From: Corynebacterium sp.
Lineage (GTDB): Bacteria; Actinomycetota; Actinomycetes; Mycobacteriales; Mycobacteriaceae
Assembly: GCF_022712275.1 (NCBI RefSeq)
Contig: NZ_JALAGU010000023.1
Location: 41,901 to 105,900, forward strand
Reading direction: 5' to 3'
DNA: 64,000 nt
Part shown: in pieces, positions 8,211 to 17,765 of the stretch
Position numbering within the stretch: position 1 is the first letter of the stretch
Layout of the letters: the number at the start of each line of letters is the position of its first letter
The notes under the pieces: model-generated
The model's input: the letters and a program-made list of their open reading frames with translations, nothing else
Database searches by the model: none
What the model was told of the DNA's origin: nothing
Made by a program: the position numbers and the translations under genes

Positions 8211-8966
8211 TCACTCCGCCGGGGAAGGCACCATGGACAACGGGGAGATGTTCCCGCGGGTGGAGTTGAGGATGAAGCTCGCGGTCCCGGGCAGATAGCG
8301 GTCGTCGGAGCATTCCACCGGCGTCCCGGCGCGGGTGAAGGCCCGCCGTCGGACCCGGAGCAGCGGCGACCCCTCGGCCACACCGAGCAGTTCGGCGTCG
8401 TCGGGGTCCGCACCGACCGCGTCGATGGTACGGGTGACGTGGTCGATGTCCACACCCGAATCCAGCAGCCGCTGGTAGATCGACCCGGAGTCCGTGTCAA
8501 AGGTGAGCAGGTGCACGCCCACATCCAGCGGATAGTTTAGTCGCTCGACCATGGCGGGGTCACCGTCCTTCAACCTCAGCCGGAACACCGAGACCACCGC
8601 GTCCCCCACCGCGATCTCCAATCCGGCGGCCAGGGAGGCGTCCGCCGGGTGACGGGAGACACTCCGGGTGTCCTGCCCCGGGACGAACCCACACTGCCGG
8701 CACCACTGGGTGTAGGAGATGACGCCGTCGAAGGACTGCGCCGGGACGGTGTCCAGCACGGTGGTGCGACGCCCCTGACCCGAGGAGAGCAGCCCCTCGG
8801 CCCGCAGGGTGGCGATAGCCTGCCGGACCGGCCCCCGGGAGGATCCGAACCGGGCACAGAGGTCCGACTCGGTGGGCAGGGCGTCCCCGGTGGCGAATTC
8901 CCCGCCCGAGATCGCGGCGCGCAGGTAGTCGGCGATCTCCTGGTGCTGCTGGCGGGTGGTGGTCAT
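8211..8966 (-). CDS. GntR/HutC-family repressor of the phosphonate cluster
   Basis: The 251-residue protein has an N-terminal GntR winged helix (LPTESDLCARFGSSRGPVRQ, recognition helix about residues 32-52) and a C-terminal UTRA ligand-binding domain (about 85-245, with YLPGTASFIL near the end). UTRA regulators sense small metabolites. It diverges from the phosphonate genes, as PhnF-type regulators do. The site TGTCCATACA at 9068-9077 lies in its promoter; its reverse complement (TGTATGGACA) matches sites before the FAD oxidoreductase and phnD genes. I infer that it represses itself and the cluster. The effector is unknown, perhaps a phosphonate or phosphonoacetaldehyde-like compound. Confidence 0.85.
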   Translation of the reverse strand: MTTTRQQHQEIADYLRAAISGGEFATGDALPTESDLCARFGSSRGPVRQAIATLRAEGLLSSGQGRRTTVLDTVPAQSFDGVISYTQWCRQCGFVPGQDTRSVSRHPADASLAAGLEIAVGDAVVSVFRLRLKDGDPAMVERLNYPLDVGVHLLTFDTDSGSIYQRLLDSGVDIDHVTRTIDAVGADPDDAELLGVAEGSPLLRVRRRAFTRAGTPVECSDDRYLPGTASFILNSTRGNISPLSMVPSPAE

Positions 8967-9067
8967 GGCCAGGTCACTCCTTCATCGGGTGCGTCGTACA
9001 GGGTCGCCTGTGCCGTCCGTGCTGGCCGGTTGTTCCAGTTGTTCCTGTTGCCCTTGGTCGTCCTTGC

Positions 9068-9077
9068 TGTCCATACA
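9068..9077. promoter_or_regulatory. Putative GntR/HutC operator 1 (regulator promoter)
   Basis: TGTCCATACA reads TGTATGGACA on the other strand, within the 12-base near-palindrome CTGTCCATACAG (9067-9078). It lies about 100 bases before the regulator start. With the sites at 9164 and 10393 it gives the consensus TGTATnnACA, similar to the PhnF/HutC operator type. Confidence 0.6.
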
Positions 9078-9163
9078 GGCTAGCGCAGTTCACCACTTCC
9101 CGCGGGCGTCCAGCCGACCCGACCATGACGGGAGCATGAACTTCCCGTGAATCTCGCGGCAAA

Positions 9164-9173
9164 TGTATATACA
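9164..9173. promoter_or_regulatory. Putative GntR/HutC operator 2 (FAD oxidoreductase promoter)
   Basis: TGTATATACA is a perfect 10-base palindrome 40 bases before the chosen start of the FAD oxidoreductase gene, positioned to overlap its promoter. Confidence 0.65.
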
Positions 9174-9212
9174 AGTGTTGCGGACCTCGGAGGCGCGTGG
9201 TGGCATGGGTCC

Positions 9213-10343
9213 ATGCACAGCACAGCACCCCGCACCGACCTCATCGTCGTCGGTTCCGGCATCCTCGGTCTCGCCACCGCGTGGCACGCCCACCGTGACG
9301 GACGCACCGTCCGCGTCATCGACAGCGCCGACCGGCCGGTCGGGTCCTCCATCCAGAACTTCGGCCACGCCTGCTTCACCGGCCAGGCCGACATCGTCCA
9401 GCCGGTCGCCGCCAGATCCCGCGCCAGTTGGCTCGCCGCCGCCGCGGACGCCGGCTTCTGGATCGCCGAATCCGGCACCACCATCCCCGCCGTCACGGAG
9501 ACCGAGGCGGACATCCTGCGCGAGTTCGCCGCCCACCGCGGCACCGACCAGGTCACCCTGCTGACCGGGGATGCCGTCGCGGTCGCCCTCGGCAACCCCG
9601 ACCTCGACACCGTCGCCGGTGCGGTCCTTCCACAGGACGCCCGGGTCAACCCGCGGGAGGTCGCCCCCGCCCTCGCCCGGTGGCTGGCCGGGCAGGGCGT
9701 GGAGTTCACCTGGAACACCCAGGTCACCGAGGTCGCCGACGGGACCGTGGTCACCAACCGGGGAGACTTCCACGCCGGGCGAGTTGTCGTCTGTCCCGGC
9801 TACCGGCTCGCCGCCCTCTTCCCCGACCTCGCCGAGAAGCGGCAGGTCAGGGTCTGCTCGCTGGCGATGTCCCTGGTGGACCGCCCGGCCGGGGTCCCCG
9901 CCGACCTGGCGATGCTCTCCGGCACCTCCCTGGCCCGCTACGACGGCTTCGCCGCGATGCCCTCAGCCCCCGCCCTGCGCGAGGAACTGGCCGTCCGAGA
10001 ACCCGGCCTCGTCGACTGCGTCGCCAACCTCATGGCCACCGGCACTGCCGACCACCTGTTCATCGGCGACAGCCACGCCTACTCATTGAGCCCGGAGCCC
10101 TTCATCGACGAGGACATCGCCGGCCTCCTGCTGGACCGGGCATCCGATCTGCTGGGCCTCGGCACCCCGCGCGTCCGACAGCGCTGGCTGGGCCGCTACG
10201 CCGACAGTCCCGACACCAACCTCGTACTGGAGCACCCGGACGAGCACACGACCGTCCTCGTGGTCACCTCCGGTATCGGCATGACACTGTCCTTCGGCGT
10301 CGCCGAGCTCGCACTCGCCGGAGAGTCCCTCTCCGGTTTCTGA
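9213..10343 (+). CDS. FAD-dependent oxidoreductase of phosphonate catabolism (PbfD/TIGR03364-like)
   Basis: The 376-residue protein has a Rossmann FAD site near its start (LIVVGSGILGLATAWHAHRD, GxGxxG) and the D-amino-acid-oxidase fold pattern, ending in a second FAD contact (TSGIGMTLSFGVAELA). The family is repeatedly found with phosphonate genes and is thought to oxidise 2-aminoethylphosphonate or its N-methyl derivative to phosphonoacetaldehyde. I chose the ATG at 9213 because it falls directly before the FAD fold; an in-frame ATG at 9147 would overlap the operator at 9164. It is the first enzyme of a run that continues with the phnDCE transporter. Function is inferred from family and context. 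Confidence 0.8.
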   Translation: MHSTAPRTDLIVVGSGILGLATAWHAHRDGRTVRVIDSADRPVGSSIQNFGHACFTGQADIVQPVAARSRASWLAAAADAGFWIAESGTTIPAVTETEADILREFAAHRGTDQVTLLTGDAVAVALGNPDLDTVAGAVLPQDARVNPREVAPALARWLAGQGVEFTWNTQVTEVADGTVVTNRGDFHAGRVVVCPGYRLAALFPDLAEKRQVRVCSLAMSLVDRPAGVPADLAMLSGTSLARYDGFAAMPSAPALREELAVREPGLVDCVANLMATGTADHLFIGDSHAYSLSPEPFIDEDIAGLLLDRASDLLGLGTPRVRQRWLGRYADSPDTNLVLEHPDEHTTVLVVTSGIGMTLSFGVAELALAGESLSGF

Positions 10344-10392
10344 ACGACCGCCATCCGTCCTCCCGGTGACACTTCGGTGAACTCTTCATTCT

Positions 10393-10402
10393 TGTATAGA
10401 CA
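10393..10402. promoter_or_regulatory. Putative GntR/HutC operator 3 (phnD promoter)
   Basis: TGTATAGACA lies about 85 bases before phnD and between it and the FAD oxidoreductase gene. It differs from the site at 9164 by one base, so the transporter genes probably have their own regulated promoter. Confidence 0.6.
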
Positions 10403-10486
10403 GGCTGTTCGCCGCCGCCGACAATAGATGCCGGAACCCCGGTCATCCGGACACCCCGACCCCCACCCGAAAGGTCCCCGACTGCC

Positions 10487-11419
10487 ATGCTCCGCCACAC
10501 CCGCGCCGCAGCCGCTGCGCTCCTCACCGCCGCCACCGTGCCCGCCCTCGCCGCCTGCGGGGGTTCTTCCGATGACGCCGACGGGGCGATCACCTTCGCC
10601 GCCGTGCCCGCGGAATCCTCCTCCTCCGTGAACAGTGACTACGCGAACCTCGTCGCCCTCCTGGAGAAGGAGACCGGCCGGACCGTGGAGTTCCAGAACG
10701 CCTCCGACTACGCCGCCGTCATCGAGGGCCAGCGCGCCGGCCAGATCGACATCGCCTCCTACGGCCCCTTCTCCTACGTCATCGCCAAGGACTCCGGCAT
10801 CGACCTCACACCCGTGGCGTCCCCCACCCACGACGAGAACGAGGCCCCCGCCTACCAGGCACTCGCCTACACCCGCGCCGGCTCCGACATCAAAGGTCTC
10901 GAGGATCTCAAGGGCAAGACCGTCTGCCTGGTCGACGCCGCCTCCACCTCCGGCTACCTCGTGCCGATGAAGGGCCTGAAGGACGCCGGCCTCACCCTCG
11001 ACGAGGACGTCACCGGCAAGCTCACCGGCGGCCACGACGCCTCCCTCCTCGCCCTGAGGAACGGCGAGTGCGACGCCGCCTTCGCCCATGACACCATGCT
11101 CTCCACCCTCGAGTCCGGCGGGCAGGTGAAGGAGGGCGAACTGACTCCGGTCTGGACCTCCGACCCGATCACCGAGGACCCGATCGCCGTGAACCACGTC
11201 AGCCTCGACGACGACGTGATCGCCACGATCACCGAGGCCCTGCAGACCAAGGCCAACAAGCCCGCCCTGGTCGCCGAGGGCATCTGCGACTCGGAGGAGG
11301 AGTGCACCCTCCCCGAGGAGATCGAGTGGGGCTACCGCCCGGTCACCGACGCCGACTTCGACTCCATCCGTGAGATCTGTGCCGGCACCGACGCCGACGC
11401 CTGCAAGAACATCGGATAA
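10487..11419 (+). CDS. phnD: Phosphonate ABC transporter substrate-binding lipoprotein PhnD
   Basis: The 310-residue protein begins with a lipoprotein signal (VPALAAC, Cys at about residue 24), so the binding protein is membrane-tethered as usual in this type of envelope. The mature part has PhnD-family features: ITFAAVPAESS at the start of the fold, a ligand-contact segment GQIDIASYGPFSYV (about 83-96), LKGKTVCLVDAASTSGYLVP (about 143-162) and DAAFAHDTML. These match binding proteins for phosphonates, phosphite or phosphate esters; the exact ligand is not predictable. It is followed by phnC after 24 bases. Confidence 0.9.
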   Translation: MLRHTRAAAAALLTAATVPALAACGGSSDDADGAITFAAVPAESSSSVNSDYANLVALLEKETGRTVEFQNASDYAAVIEGQRAGQIDIASYGPFSYVIAKDSGIDLTPVASPTHDENEAPAYQALAYTRAGSDIKGLEDLKGKTVCLVDAASTSGYLVPMKGLKDAGLTLDEDVTGKLTGGHDASLLALRNGECDAAFAHDTMLSTLESGGQVKEGELTPVWTSDPITEDPIAVNHVSLDDDVIATITEALQTKANKPALVAEGICDSEEECTLPEEIEWGYRPVTDADFDSIREICAGTDADACKNIG

Positions 11420-11443
11420 CGGACGCCACCAGAGGACATCACA

Positions 11444-12255
<812 letters not shown>

Positions 12256-12259
<4 letters not shown>

Positions 12260-14007
12260 CGCTCACCGCCCCGCGCCCCGCCGACGCCCTCCCCGAACTT
12301 CCGCCGCGCCCGGCGCCGCGTCCCTCGAACGTGGCCGGCGGTGTGGCCATGGTCCTGCTGCTGGTCGCCGGCCTGTGGTCGGTCAGCTCACTGGGCATCA
12401 ACCTGGCGACGATCGCACAGTCCCTCGACAACGCGGTGACCTTCGTGCGGCGGATGTTCCCGCTGGACTTCCCGTCGTTCGGGGAGACCGCCAGCCTGCT
12501 CGCCGAGACCCTCGCCGTCGTCTTCCTCGCCACCGCCCTGTCGGTACTGCTCTCGGTGCCGGTGGCGCTCGCCGCGGCGTCCTCCACCACCCGGGGGAAG
12601 GTCTCACGCAGCACCGCCCGGACCATCATCGTCCTGGCCCGTGCCGTCCCGGACATCGTGCTGGCGATCTTCTTCCTCCGCGTCTTCGGCCTCGGCGCGG
12701 CAGCCGGTGTGCTCGCCATGGGCATCCACTCGGTGGGTATGGTCGGCAAGCTCTACGCCGACGCCCTGGAGGAGCTCGACGACGGCCCCCGGCAGTCCGT
12801 CGAGGCCGCCGGCGGCACCCGTGGCCAGCAGTTCCTCGCCGCTCTGCCGCAGCCTCTGCTGCCCCAGCTCATCGCCACCGCCCTGCACCGCTTCGACATC
12901 AACCTGCGCACCTCGGTGCTGCTGGGCTACGTCGGGGGCGGCGGGATCGGCCTGGCCATCGCGGACGCCCTGCGTTCCCTCGACTACCAGCGGGGCATGG
13001 CCCTCGCCCTGATCGTGCTGCTGGCCTGTGTGGTCCTGGAGCTCATCTCCGGCGCTGCCCGTGCCGCCCTGCTCGGCCGCACCGGTGGCAGCGCCGGCCG
13101 GACCTCCTGGGCCGACCGGCTGTGGCGTTCCAGTGCCGCCTCCGACATGCCGCAGAACGCCACGAAGACACAGAAGGCACAGCAGGCACAGCAGGCACAG
13201 CAGGACGCCGCAGAGGGCGCCCCTGAGCGGCTCACCCCGCCGTGGACCGCCGACCGGATCCGCCGGTTCACCAGCATCGCCGTGGTCCTCGTCATCACCG
13301 TCGCGGCTGTCCGGCAGGTCGACATCTCCGCGTCCTCGCTGTGGAACGGCCTGCTGAACCTGCCGGACACCCTCGCCCTGTTCTTCCCGCCGTCCTCCGG
13401 TGGGGCGATGGACGCCATGCTCACCGAACTCGGCGTCACCGTGAAGATCGCCCTGGCCGCCACGGTGCTCGGTGCGATCCCGGCGCTGCCGCTGGGCATC
13501 CTTGCGGCGTCCAATGTGACGACCAACCGGGCGGTGCGTACGGTCGCCCGCGTCCTCATCGTCGTCTTCCGCGGCATCCCCGAGCTGATCCTGGCGATCA
13601 TCTTCGTCGTCATCTCCGGACTCGGCGCGGTGGCCGGCACCCTGGCGCTGGCCGTCGGCGCCCTCGGCCTGCTCTCGAAGCTCGTCGCGGACTCCCTCGA
13701 GGAGACCGACACCGACGTGCAGGACGCCGTGCGGGCCACCGGCGCGACCGGCACCCAGGTCTTCCTCGGTGCGACGCTGCGCCAGGCGGCACCGGCCATC
13801 GTCGCGCACACCATGTACCTGTTGGACACCAATATCCGCTCCGCCACCCTGCTGGGCGTCGTCGGCGCCGGCGGCATCGGCTTCCTGCTGCTCAATGCGG
13901 CCCGGGTCAACCAGTTCGATGTCGTCACGATGATCCTCCTGCTCATGGTCGCGGTCGTCCTCGCCGTCGAGGTGCTGTCCCTGTGGCTGCGCCGGATCGT
14001 CCGCTGA
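12256..14007 (+). CDS. phnE: Fused double permease PhnE-PhnE of the phosphonate transporter
   Basis: The 583-residue membrane protein contains two complete PhnE-like permease halves. The first covers about residues 25-270 and has an EAA-type loop (VEAAGGTRGQQFLAALPQPL). The second covers about 335-580, with its own loop (AVRATGATGTQVFLGATLRQ). The linker has a run of Gln/Ala repeats (AQQAQQAQQ) coded by 9-base repeats. PhnE usually works as a dimer of single proteins; here both copies are one chain, so the transporter is PhnC2-PhnE(fused)-PhnD. It starts at the GTG overlapping the phnC stop. Confidence 0.9.
13170..13203. repeat. 9-base coding repeats in the phnE linker
   Basis: Units of CAGGCACAG, in frame, code for the AQQAQQAQQ linker between the two permease halves. 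Similar in-frame minisatellites occur at 19470-19516 and 26318-26361. Confidence 0.6.
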
Positions 14008-14054
14008 CCCCGTCCCCTGTTCCTCTGTCCCTGTTTCCTGAAAGGATCTTCCCC

Positions 14055-14771
14055 GTGATCTCCACTACACCCCTGACCAGCGTCCCCGCCCTCGCCGTCT
14101 TCGACATGGCCGGTACCACGATCGACGACCGCGACGAGGTGTACCGCGTCCTGCGGGAGGCGACCGAACGGGCCGGCGCCGTCTACTCCGATGAGGAGTT
14201 CCAGCGCTGGATGGGCACCGAGAAGCACTGGGCCATCGAAAACCTGCTGCGTATCGGCGGTGTCGGGACCGAGGAGGAGACCGTCGAGGAGGCCTGGACC
14301 TGGTTCCGCGCCGAGCTCGCCGACACCTACACGCAGCACCCCCCGGTGCCACTGCCCGGTGTGGAGGACGCCCTGCGCATCCTGCACGACCGCGGCATCC
14401 GGACCGCACTGACCACGGGGTTCTCCCGTGAGATCACCGACCTCATCCTCGGCACCCTGGGTTGGGTGGACAACGGGCTCATCGACGCCACCGCCGCCGG
14501 TGACGAGGTCCCCGCCGGACGCCCCGAGCCCCACCTCATCCGGGCGGTCATGGCGAAGGTCGGGGTCTCCGACCCGGACGCCGTGGTCAGTGTCGGCGAC
14601 ACCGCCTCCGACGTCCGGTCGGCGCAGGCCGCCGGGGTCACCTCCGTCGGTGTGCTCACCGGGCACCTCGCCGACGCGGACTTCACGGATGAGGGTGTGG
14701 ACCTGGTCCTGGATTCCGTGGCCGACCTGCCCGGCCTGATTCCCACGGCCGGCACGGGTGCCCACGCGTGA
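14055..14771 (+). CDS. PhnX-like HAD hydrolase of phosphonate breakdown
   Basis: The 238-residue HAD protein has the nucleophile motif FDMAGTTIDD (about residues 16-25), a cap domain, a Thr-containing second motif (ALTTGFSRE) and the metal-binding GDTASDVRSAQAAG. The family is the phosphonatase-like group (TIGR03351 type) found in phosphonate operons. By analogy with PhnX it would break the C-P bond of phosphonoacetaldehyde or a relative, releasing phosphate. I cannot locate with confidence the cap-domain Schiff-base lysine of true PhnX, so the substrate may differ. It starts at a GTG preceded by GAAAGGA. Its stop overlaps the next start (GTGA). Confidence 0.8.
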   Translation: MISTTPLTSVPALAVFDMAGTTIDDRDEVYRVLREATERAGAVYSDEEFQRWMGTEKHWAIENLLRIGGVGTEEETVEEAWTWFRAELADTYTQHPPVPLPGVEDALRILHDRGIRTALTTGFSREITDLILGTLGWVDNGLIDATAAGDEVPAGRPEPHLIRAVMAKVGVSDPDAVVSVGDTASDVRSAQAAGVTSVGVLTGHLADADFTDEGVDLVLDSVADLPGLIPTAGTGAHA

Positions 14772-15859
14772 CTGATACCGCGACGGCCACGGTGTGGCGG
14801 GGCGGCACCCGGTTCGAGCGGGTCAGCGTCCCGTTGCCGACCCCCGGACCAGGTGAGACCCTGGTGCGGGTCCGGGCGGCGACGGTGTGCGGCTCCGACC
14901 GGCACAGCGTCCTCGGCCGACGCCCCGCCGCCTGCCCCTCCGTCCTCGGCCACGAGGGCACCGCGACAGTGGTGGCGACGGACGGCGGGACCACCGTCGA
15001 CGGCACCCCGCTGACCCCCGGTGACCGGGTGGTCTTCGGCGTCACCGCCTCCTGCGGGGAGTGCGCGACCTGCCGCCGGGGCCTCACCGCCAAATGTGAG
15101 CGGGTCCGCAAGGTCGGCCATGAGTCCTTCGACGGCGACTGGCCGCTCTCCGGCACCTGGTCGACCCACCTGCTGCTCCCGGCCGGTCTGGCCGTGGTGA
15201 CCGTGCCGGACGACCTGCCGGACGACCGGGCCGCCACCGCCGGCTGTGCGGTCGCGACAGTCATGGCGATGCTGGAGAAGGCCGGTCCGCTGGCCGGACG
15301 CAGCGTCCTCGTCAACGGTGTCGGCATGCTCGGGATCACGGCGGTGGCCGCCGCCCGGTATGCCGGTGCGGCCGAGGTCATCGCGGTCGACCCGGCGGAC
15401 ACGGCCCGGGAACTGGCCCTCACCGCGGGCGCTGACCGGGCGCTGCGCCCCGGGGAGGACGCCGGTACTTCCACCGGTGCCGCAATCGGTGCCGTGGATG
15501 TCTCCCTGGAACTCTCCGGCGCACCGGCAGGGGTGCGGACCTGCGTCGATGCCCTGGCGACGGGTGGCACCGCCGTGCTGGCCGGCAGCGTGAGCCCGGC
15601 CGGGACGGTGAATCTGGATCCGGAGCGCCTGGTCCGGGGGTGGAACACCGTCACCGGGGTGCACAACTACGAACTCCGGCACCTCGCCCGCGCCGTGGAC
15701 CTGCTGGTGGACCTGGACGCTGCCCCGCACCCGACCCTGCCCTGGGAACGGATGCTCTCAGCACCGCGGCGGCTGGACGGTCTGGACGGGACGGACTCTC
15801 TCGGCGCGGTGTTCACCGGCCCATCCGACGGCACGCTGCGCACCGTGCTGCTGCCCTGA
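14768..15859 (+). CDS. Zinc alcohol dehydrogenase associated with phosphonate catabolism
   Basis: The 363-residue medium-chain dehydrogenase has the catalytic zinc ligands in VCGSDRHS and LGHEG, the structural zinc cysteines in CGECATCRRGLTAKC (about residues 97-111), and an NAD-binding NGVGMLGITAVAAA (about 179-192). It matches the phosphonate-linked dehydrogenase group (TIGR03366 type). It may interconvert phosphonoacetaldehyde and hydroxyethylphosphonate, or clear acetaldehyde released by the hydrolase; sequence does not decide. It is coupled to the hydrolase by a GTGA overlap and ends the cluster, 41 bases before the convergent TetR gene. Confidence 0.82.
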   Translation: MTDTATATVWRGGTRFERVSVPLPTPGPGETLVRVRAATVCGSDRHSVLGRRPAACPSVLGHEGTATVVATDGGTTVDGTPLTPGDRVVFGVTASCGECATCRRGLTAKCERVRKVGHESFDGDWPLSGTWSTHLLLPAGLAVVTVPDDLPDDRAATAGCAVATVMAMLEKAGPLAGRSVLVNGVGMLGITAVAAARYAGAAEVIAVDPADTARELALTAGADRALRPGEDAGTSTGAAIGAVDVSLELSGAPAGVRTCVDALATGGTAVLAGSVSPAGTVNLDPERLVRGWNTVTGVHNYELRHLARAVDLLVDLDAAPHPTLPWERMLSAPRRLDGLDGTDSLGAVFTGPSDGTLRTVLLP

Positions 15860-15900
15860 ACCGGAAAGCAGGGCCACACCCCGGCTGCGTAGACTGCCAC

Positions 15901-16530
15901 TCAGGACGCCAGACCCCCGATGGCCTGGTCGGCAATCTGTTCCGCCAGGTCACGGATCTCCGCGGCGTCCTGGTTCTCGCGGACGCGGAACCACATCGCG
16001 GTGCTGTTGAGGCTGCTCAGCAGGAACCGGGTGGCCAGCCGGGCGTCCCCGTCGCACAGTGATCCGTCCGCCATCCCGTCGGTGACGACGCCACGGAACA
16101 GTCCTTCGTAGCGGGTGCGGACCTCGTTGAGCTCGATGAGAGCCTGACGCTGGTGCTCCTTGAGCGCGGTGGAGCGGCCGGCGATGACGCCCTGGGAGAT
16201 GACGTCGTGGTAGCCGAGATCGGTCATGAGGTTCACCAGGTGCCCGACCGACATGGCGGTGAGCCGGTCCCGTCCGGTGCCGGGCCCCTCGGAAAGCGGC
16301 TGGACGGAGCGGAAGGCCCCGTTCATCCCCGCCTCGTAGACGGCGAGGTAGATGTCGAACTTGGAGCGGAAGCAGTAGTAGATCCGCCCCTTGGTCGCGC
16401 CGATCCGGTCGGCGATATCGTCCACGGTGGTCCGTTCGAACCCCTGGGACTGGAAGACCACGGCCGCGGCGTCGAGGATCTGCGCCCGTGCCGTGTCACG
16501 GACGCCGGGAGTTCCTGCTCCGTCAGCCAT
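15901..16530 (-). CDS. TetR-family regulator of the adjacent beta-oxidation-type operon
   Basis: The 209-residue protein has an N-terminal TetR helix-turn-helix (FERTTVDDIADRIGATKGRIYYCFRSKFDIY, spanning about residues 33-62; recognition helix around ATKGRIYYCF) and a helical ligand domain with a distinctive region HLVNLMTDLGYHDVISQGV. Related regulators respond to acyl-CoA or steroid-derived CoA esters. It is the last gene of the run SDR-SDR-thiolase-tetR, 10 bases after the thiolase, so it is probably made with the enzymes it controls. The inverted repeat at 19586-19601 before the first gene is a candidate operator. I chose the Met at 16530 because the ATG 48 bases upstream lies inside the thiolase gene. 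Confidence 0.85.
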   Translation of the reverse strand: MADGAGTPGVRDTARAQILDAAAVVFQSQGFERTTVDDIADRIGATKGRIYYCFRSKFDIYLAVYEAGMNGAFRSVQPLSEGPGTGRDRLTAMSVGHLVNLMTDLGYHDVISQGVIAGRSTALKEHQRQALIELNEVRTRYEGLFRGVVTDGMADGSLCDGDARLATRFLLSSLNSTAMWFRVRENQDAAEIRDLAEQIADQAIGGLAS

Positions 16531-16540
16531 GGACGGGACT

Positions 16541-17731
16541 CTACAGCTCGAAGAGCCCGGCCGCGCCCATTCCGCCACCGATGCACATGGTGATGACGAC
16601 GTAGCGAGAACCGCGGCGACGCCCCTCCAGAAGGGCGTGACCGACCATGCGGGCGCCGCTCATACCGTAGGGGTGACCGATGGAGATCGCACCGCCGTTG
16701 ACGTTGAACTTCTCCGGGTCGATGCCGAGGGTGTCGCGGCAGTACAGCGTCTGGGAGGCGAAGGCCTCGTTGAGCTCCCACAGGTCGATGTCGTCGATGG
16801 TGAGACCGTGCTGCTCCAGCAGCTTCGGGATGGCGAAGACCGGGCCGATACCCATCTCGTCGGGCTCACAGCCGGCGACGGCGATGCCGCGGTAGGTGCC
16901 CAACGGCTCGAGACCGCGGCGGGCGGCCTCCTCCTTCTCCATGAGGACGACGGCGGCGGCACCGTCGGAGAGCTGCGAGGCGTTACCGGCGGAGATCGTC
17001 GCGGCGTGGCCGTCGGAGTCCGGCAGGACAGCCTTGAGCTTGGCCAGCCCCTCCGCGGTGGTCGAAGGGCGGTTGCCCTCGTCGAGGGTCAGGGTGACCT
17101 TCTGCTCGACCGGCTGACCGTCCTCACCGGCGACAAGCTTGATGGCGGTGAAAGGGACGATTTCGTCGTCGAAGTAACCGGCCTCCTGGGCGGCGGCGGT
17201 ACGACGCTGGGACTCCAGGGCGTAGGCGTCCTGCTGCTCGCGGGTGACGCCGTAGCGCTCGGCGACGATCTCCGCGGTGTTGAGCATCGGCATGTAGATG
17301 TCGTGGCCGTTCTCCCTGAGCCACGGGTCGGCGGCACGGAAGGTGTTCTTGTGCTCGTTCTGCACCAGGGAGATGGACTCCACACCGCCGCCGACGGCGA
17401 TCTGCAGGCCGTCGGTGATGATCTCCTTGGCGGCGGTGGCGATCGCCATGAGTCCGGAGGCGCACTGGCGGTCGACGCTCATGCCCGGCACGGTGACCGG
17501 GAGCCCGGCGCGCAGCGTCGCCTGACGTGCGACGTTCGTGCCGGTGCTGCCCTCCTGCATCGCACAGCCGAGAATGACCTCCTCGACCTCCGCGCCGGAG
17601 ATGCCGGCACGCTCGACCGCGGCGGCGATGGCGTGGGCGGCGAGTTCCTGGCCCTGGGTGTCATTGAAGGCGCCACGGTAGGCGCGGCCGATGGGGGTGC
17701 GGGCGGTGGAGACGATGACTGCTTCGCGCAT
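16541..17731 (-). CDS. Thiolase (acetyl-CoA C-acyltransferase)
   Basis: The 396-residue enzyme performs the last beta-oxidation step, cleaving a 3-ketoacyl-CoA with CoA. It carries the nucleophile in VDRQCASGL (Cys about residue 90), the GHPYGMSGAR histidine motif (about 350) and the CIGGGMGAAG cysteine motif (about 380). The family start REAVIVSTARTPIGRA is intact. Length is normal. It lies 34 bases after the upstream SDR gene and 10 bases before tetR. With two dehydrogenases in the operon, it suggests degradation of a fatty, branched or ring-derived acyl-CoA; no acyl-CoA dehydrogenase, ligase or hydratase is in the window. Confidence 0.93.
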   Translation of the reverse strand: MREAVIVSTARTPIGRAYRGAFNDTQGQELAAHAIAAAVERAGISGAEVEEVILGCAMQEGSTGTNVARQATLRAGLPVTVPGMSVDRQCASGLMAIATAAKEIITDGLQIAVGGGVESISLVQNEHKNTFRAADPWLRENGHDIYMPMLNTAEIVAERYGVTREQQDAYALESQRRTAAAQEAGYFDDEIVPFTAIKLVAGEDGQPVEQKVTLTLDEGNRPSTTAEGLAKLKAVLPDSDGHAATISAGNASQLSDGAAAVVLMEKEEAARRGLEPLGTYRGIAVAGCEPDEMGIGPVFAIPKLLEQHGLTIDDIDLWELNEAFASQTLYCRDTLGIDPEKFNVNGGAISIGHPYGMSGARMVGHALLEGRRRGSRYVVITMCIGGGMGAAGLFEL

Positions 17732-17765
17732 GGGTGTTCTCTGTTCCTTCTTCTGGTTCTCGCTG

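Noticed and set aside
14055..14771. Classical phosphonatase PhnX
   Set aside because: HAD motifs are clear, but I could not identify the Schiff-base lysine of PhnX in the cap, so I call it PhnX-like only.
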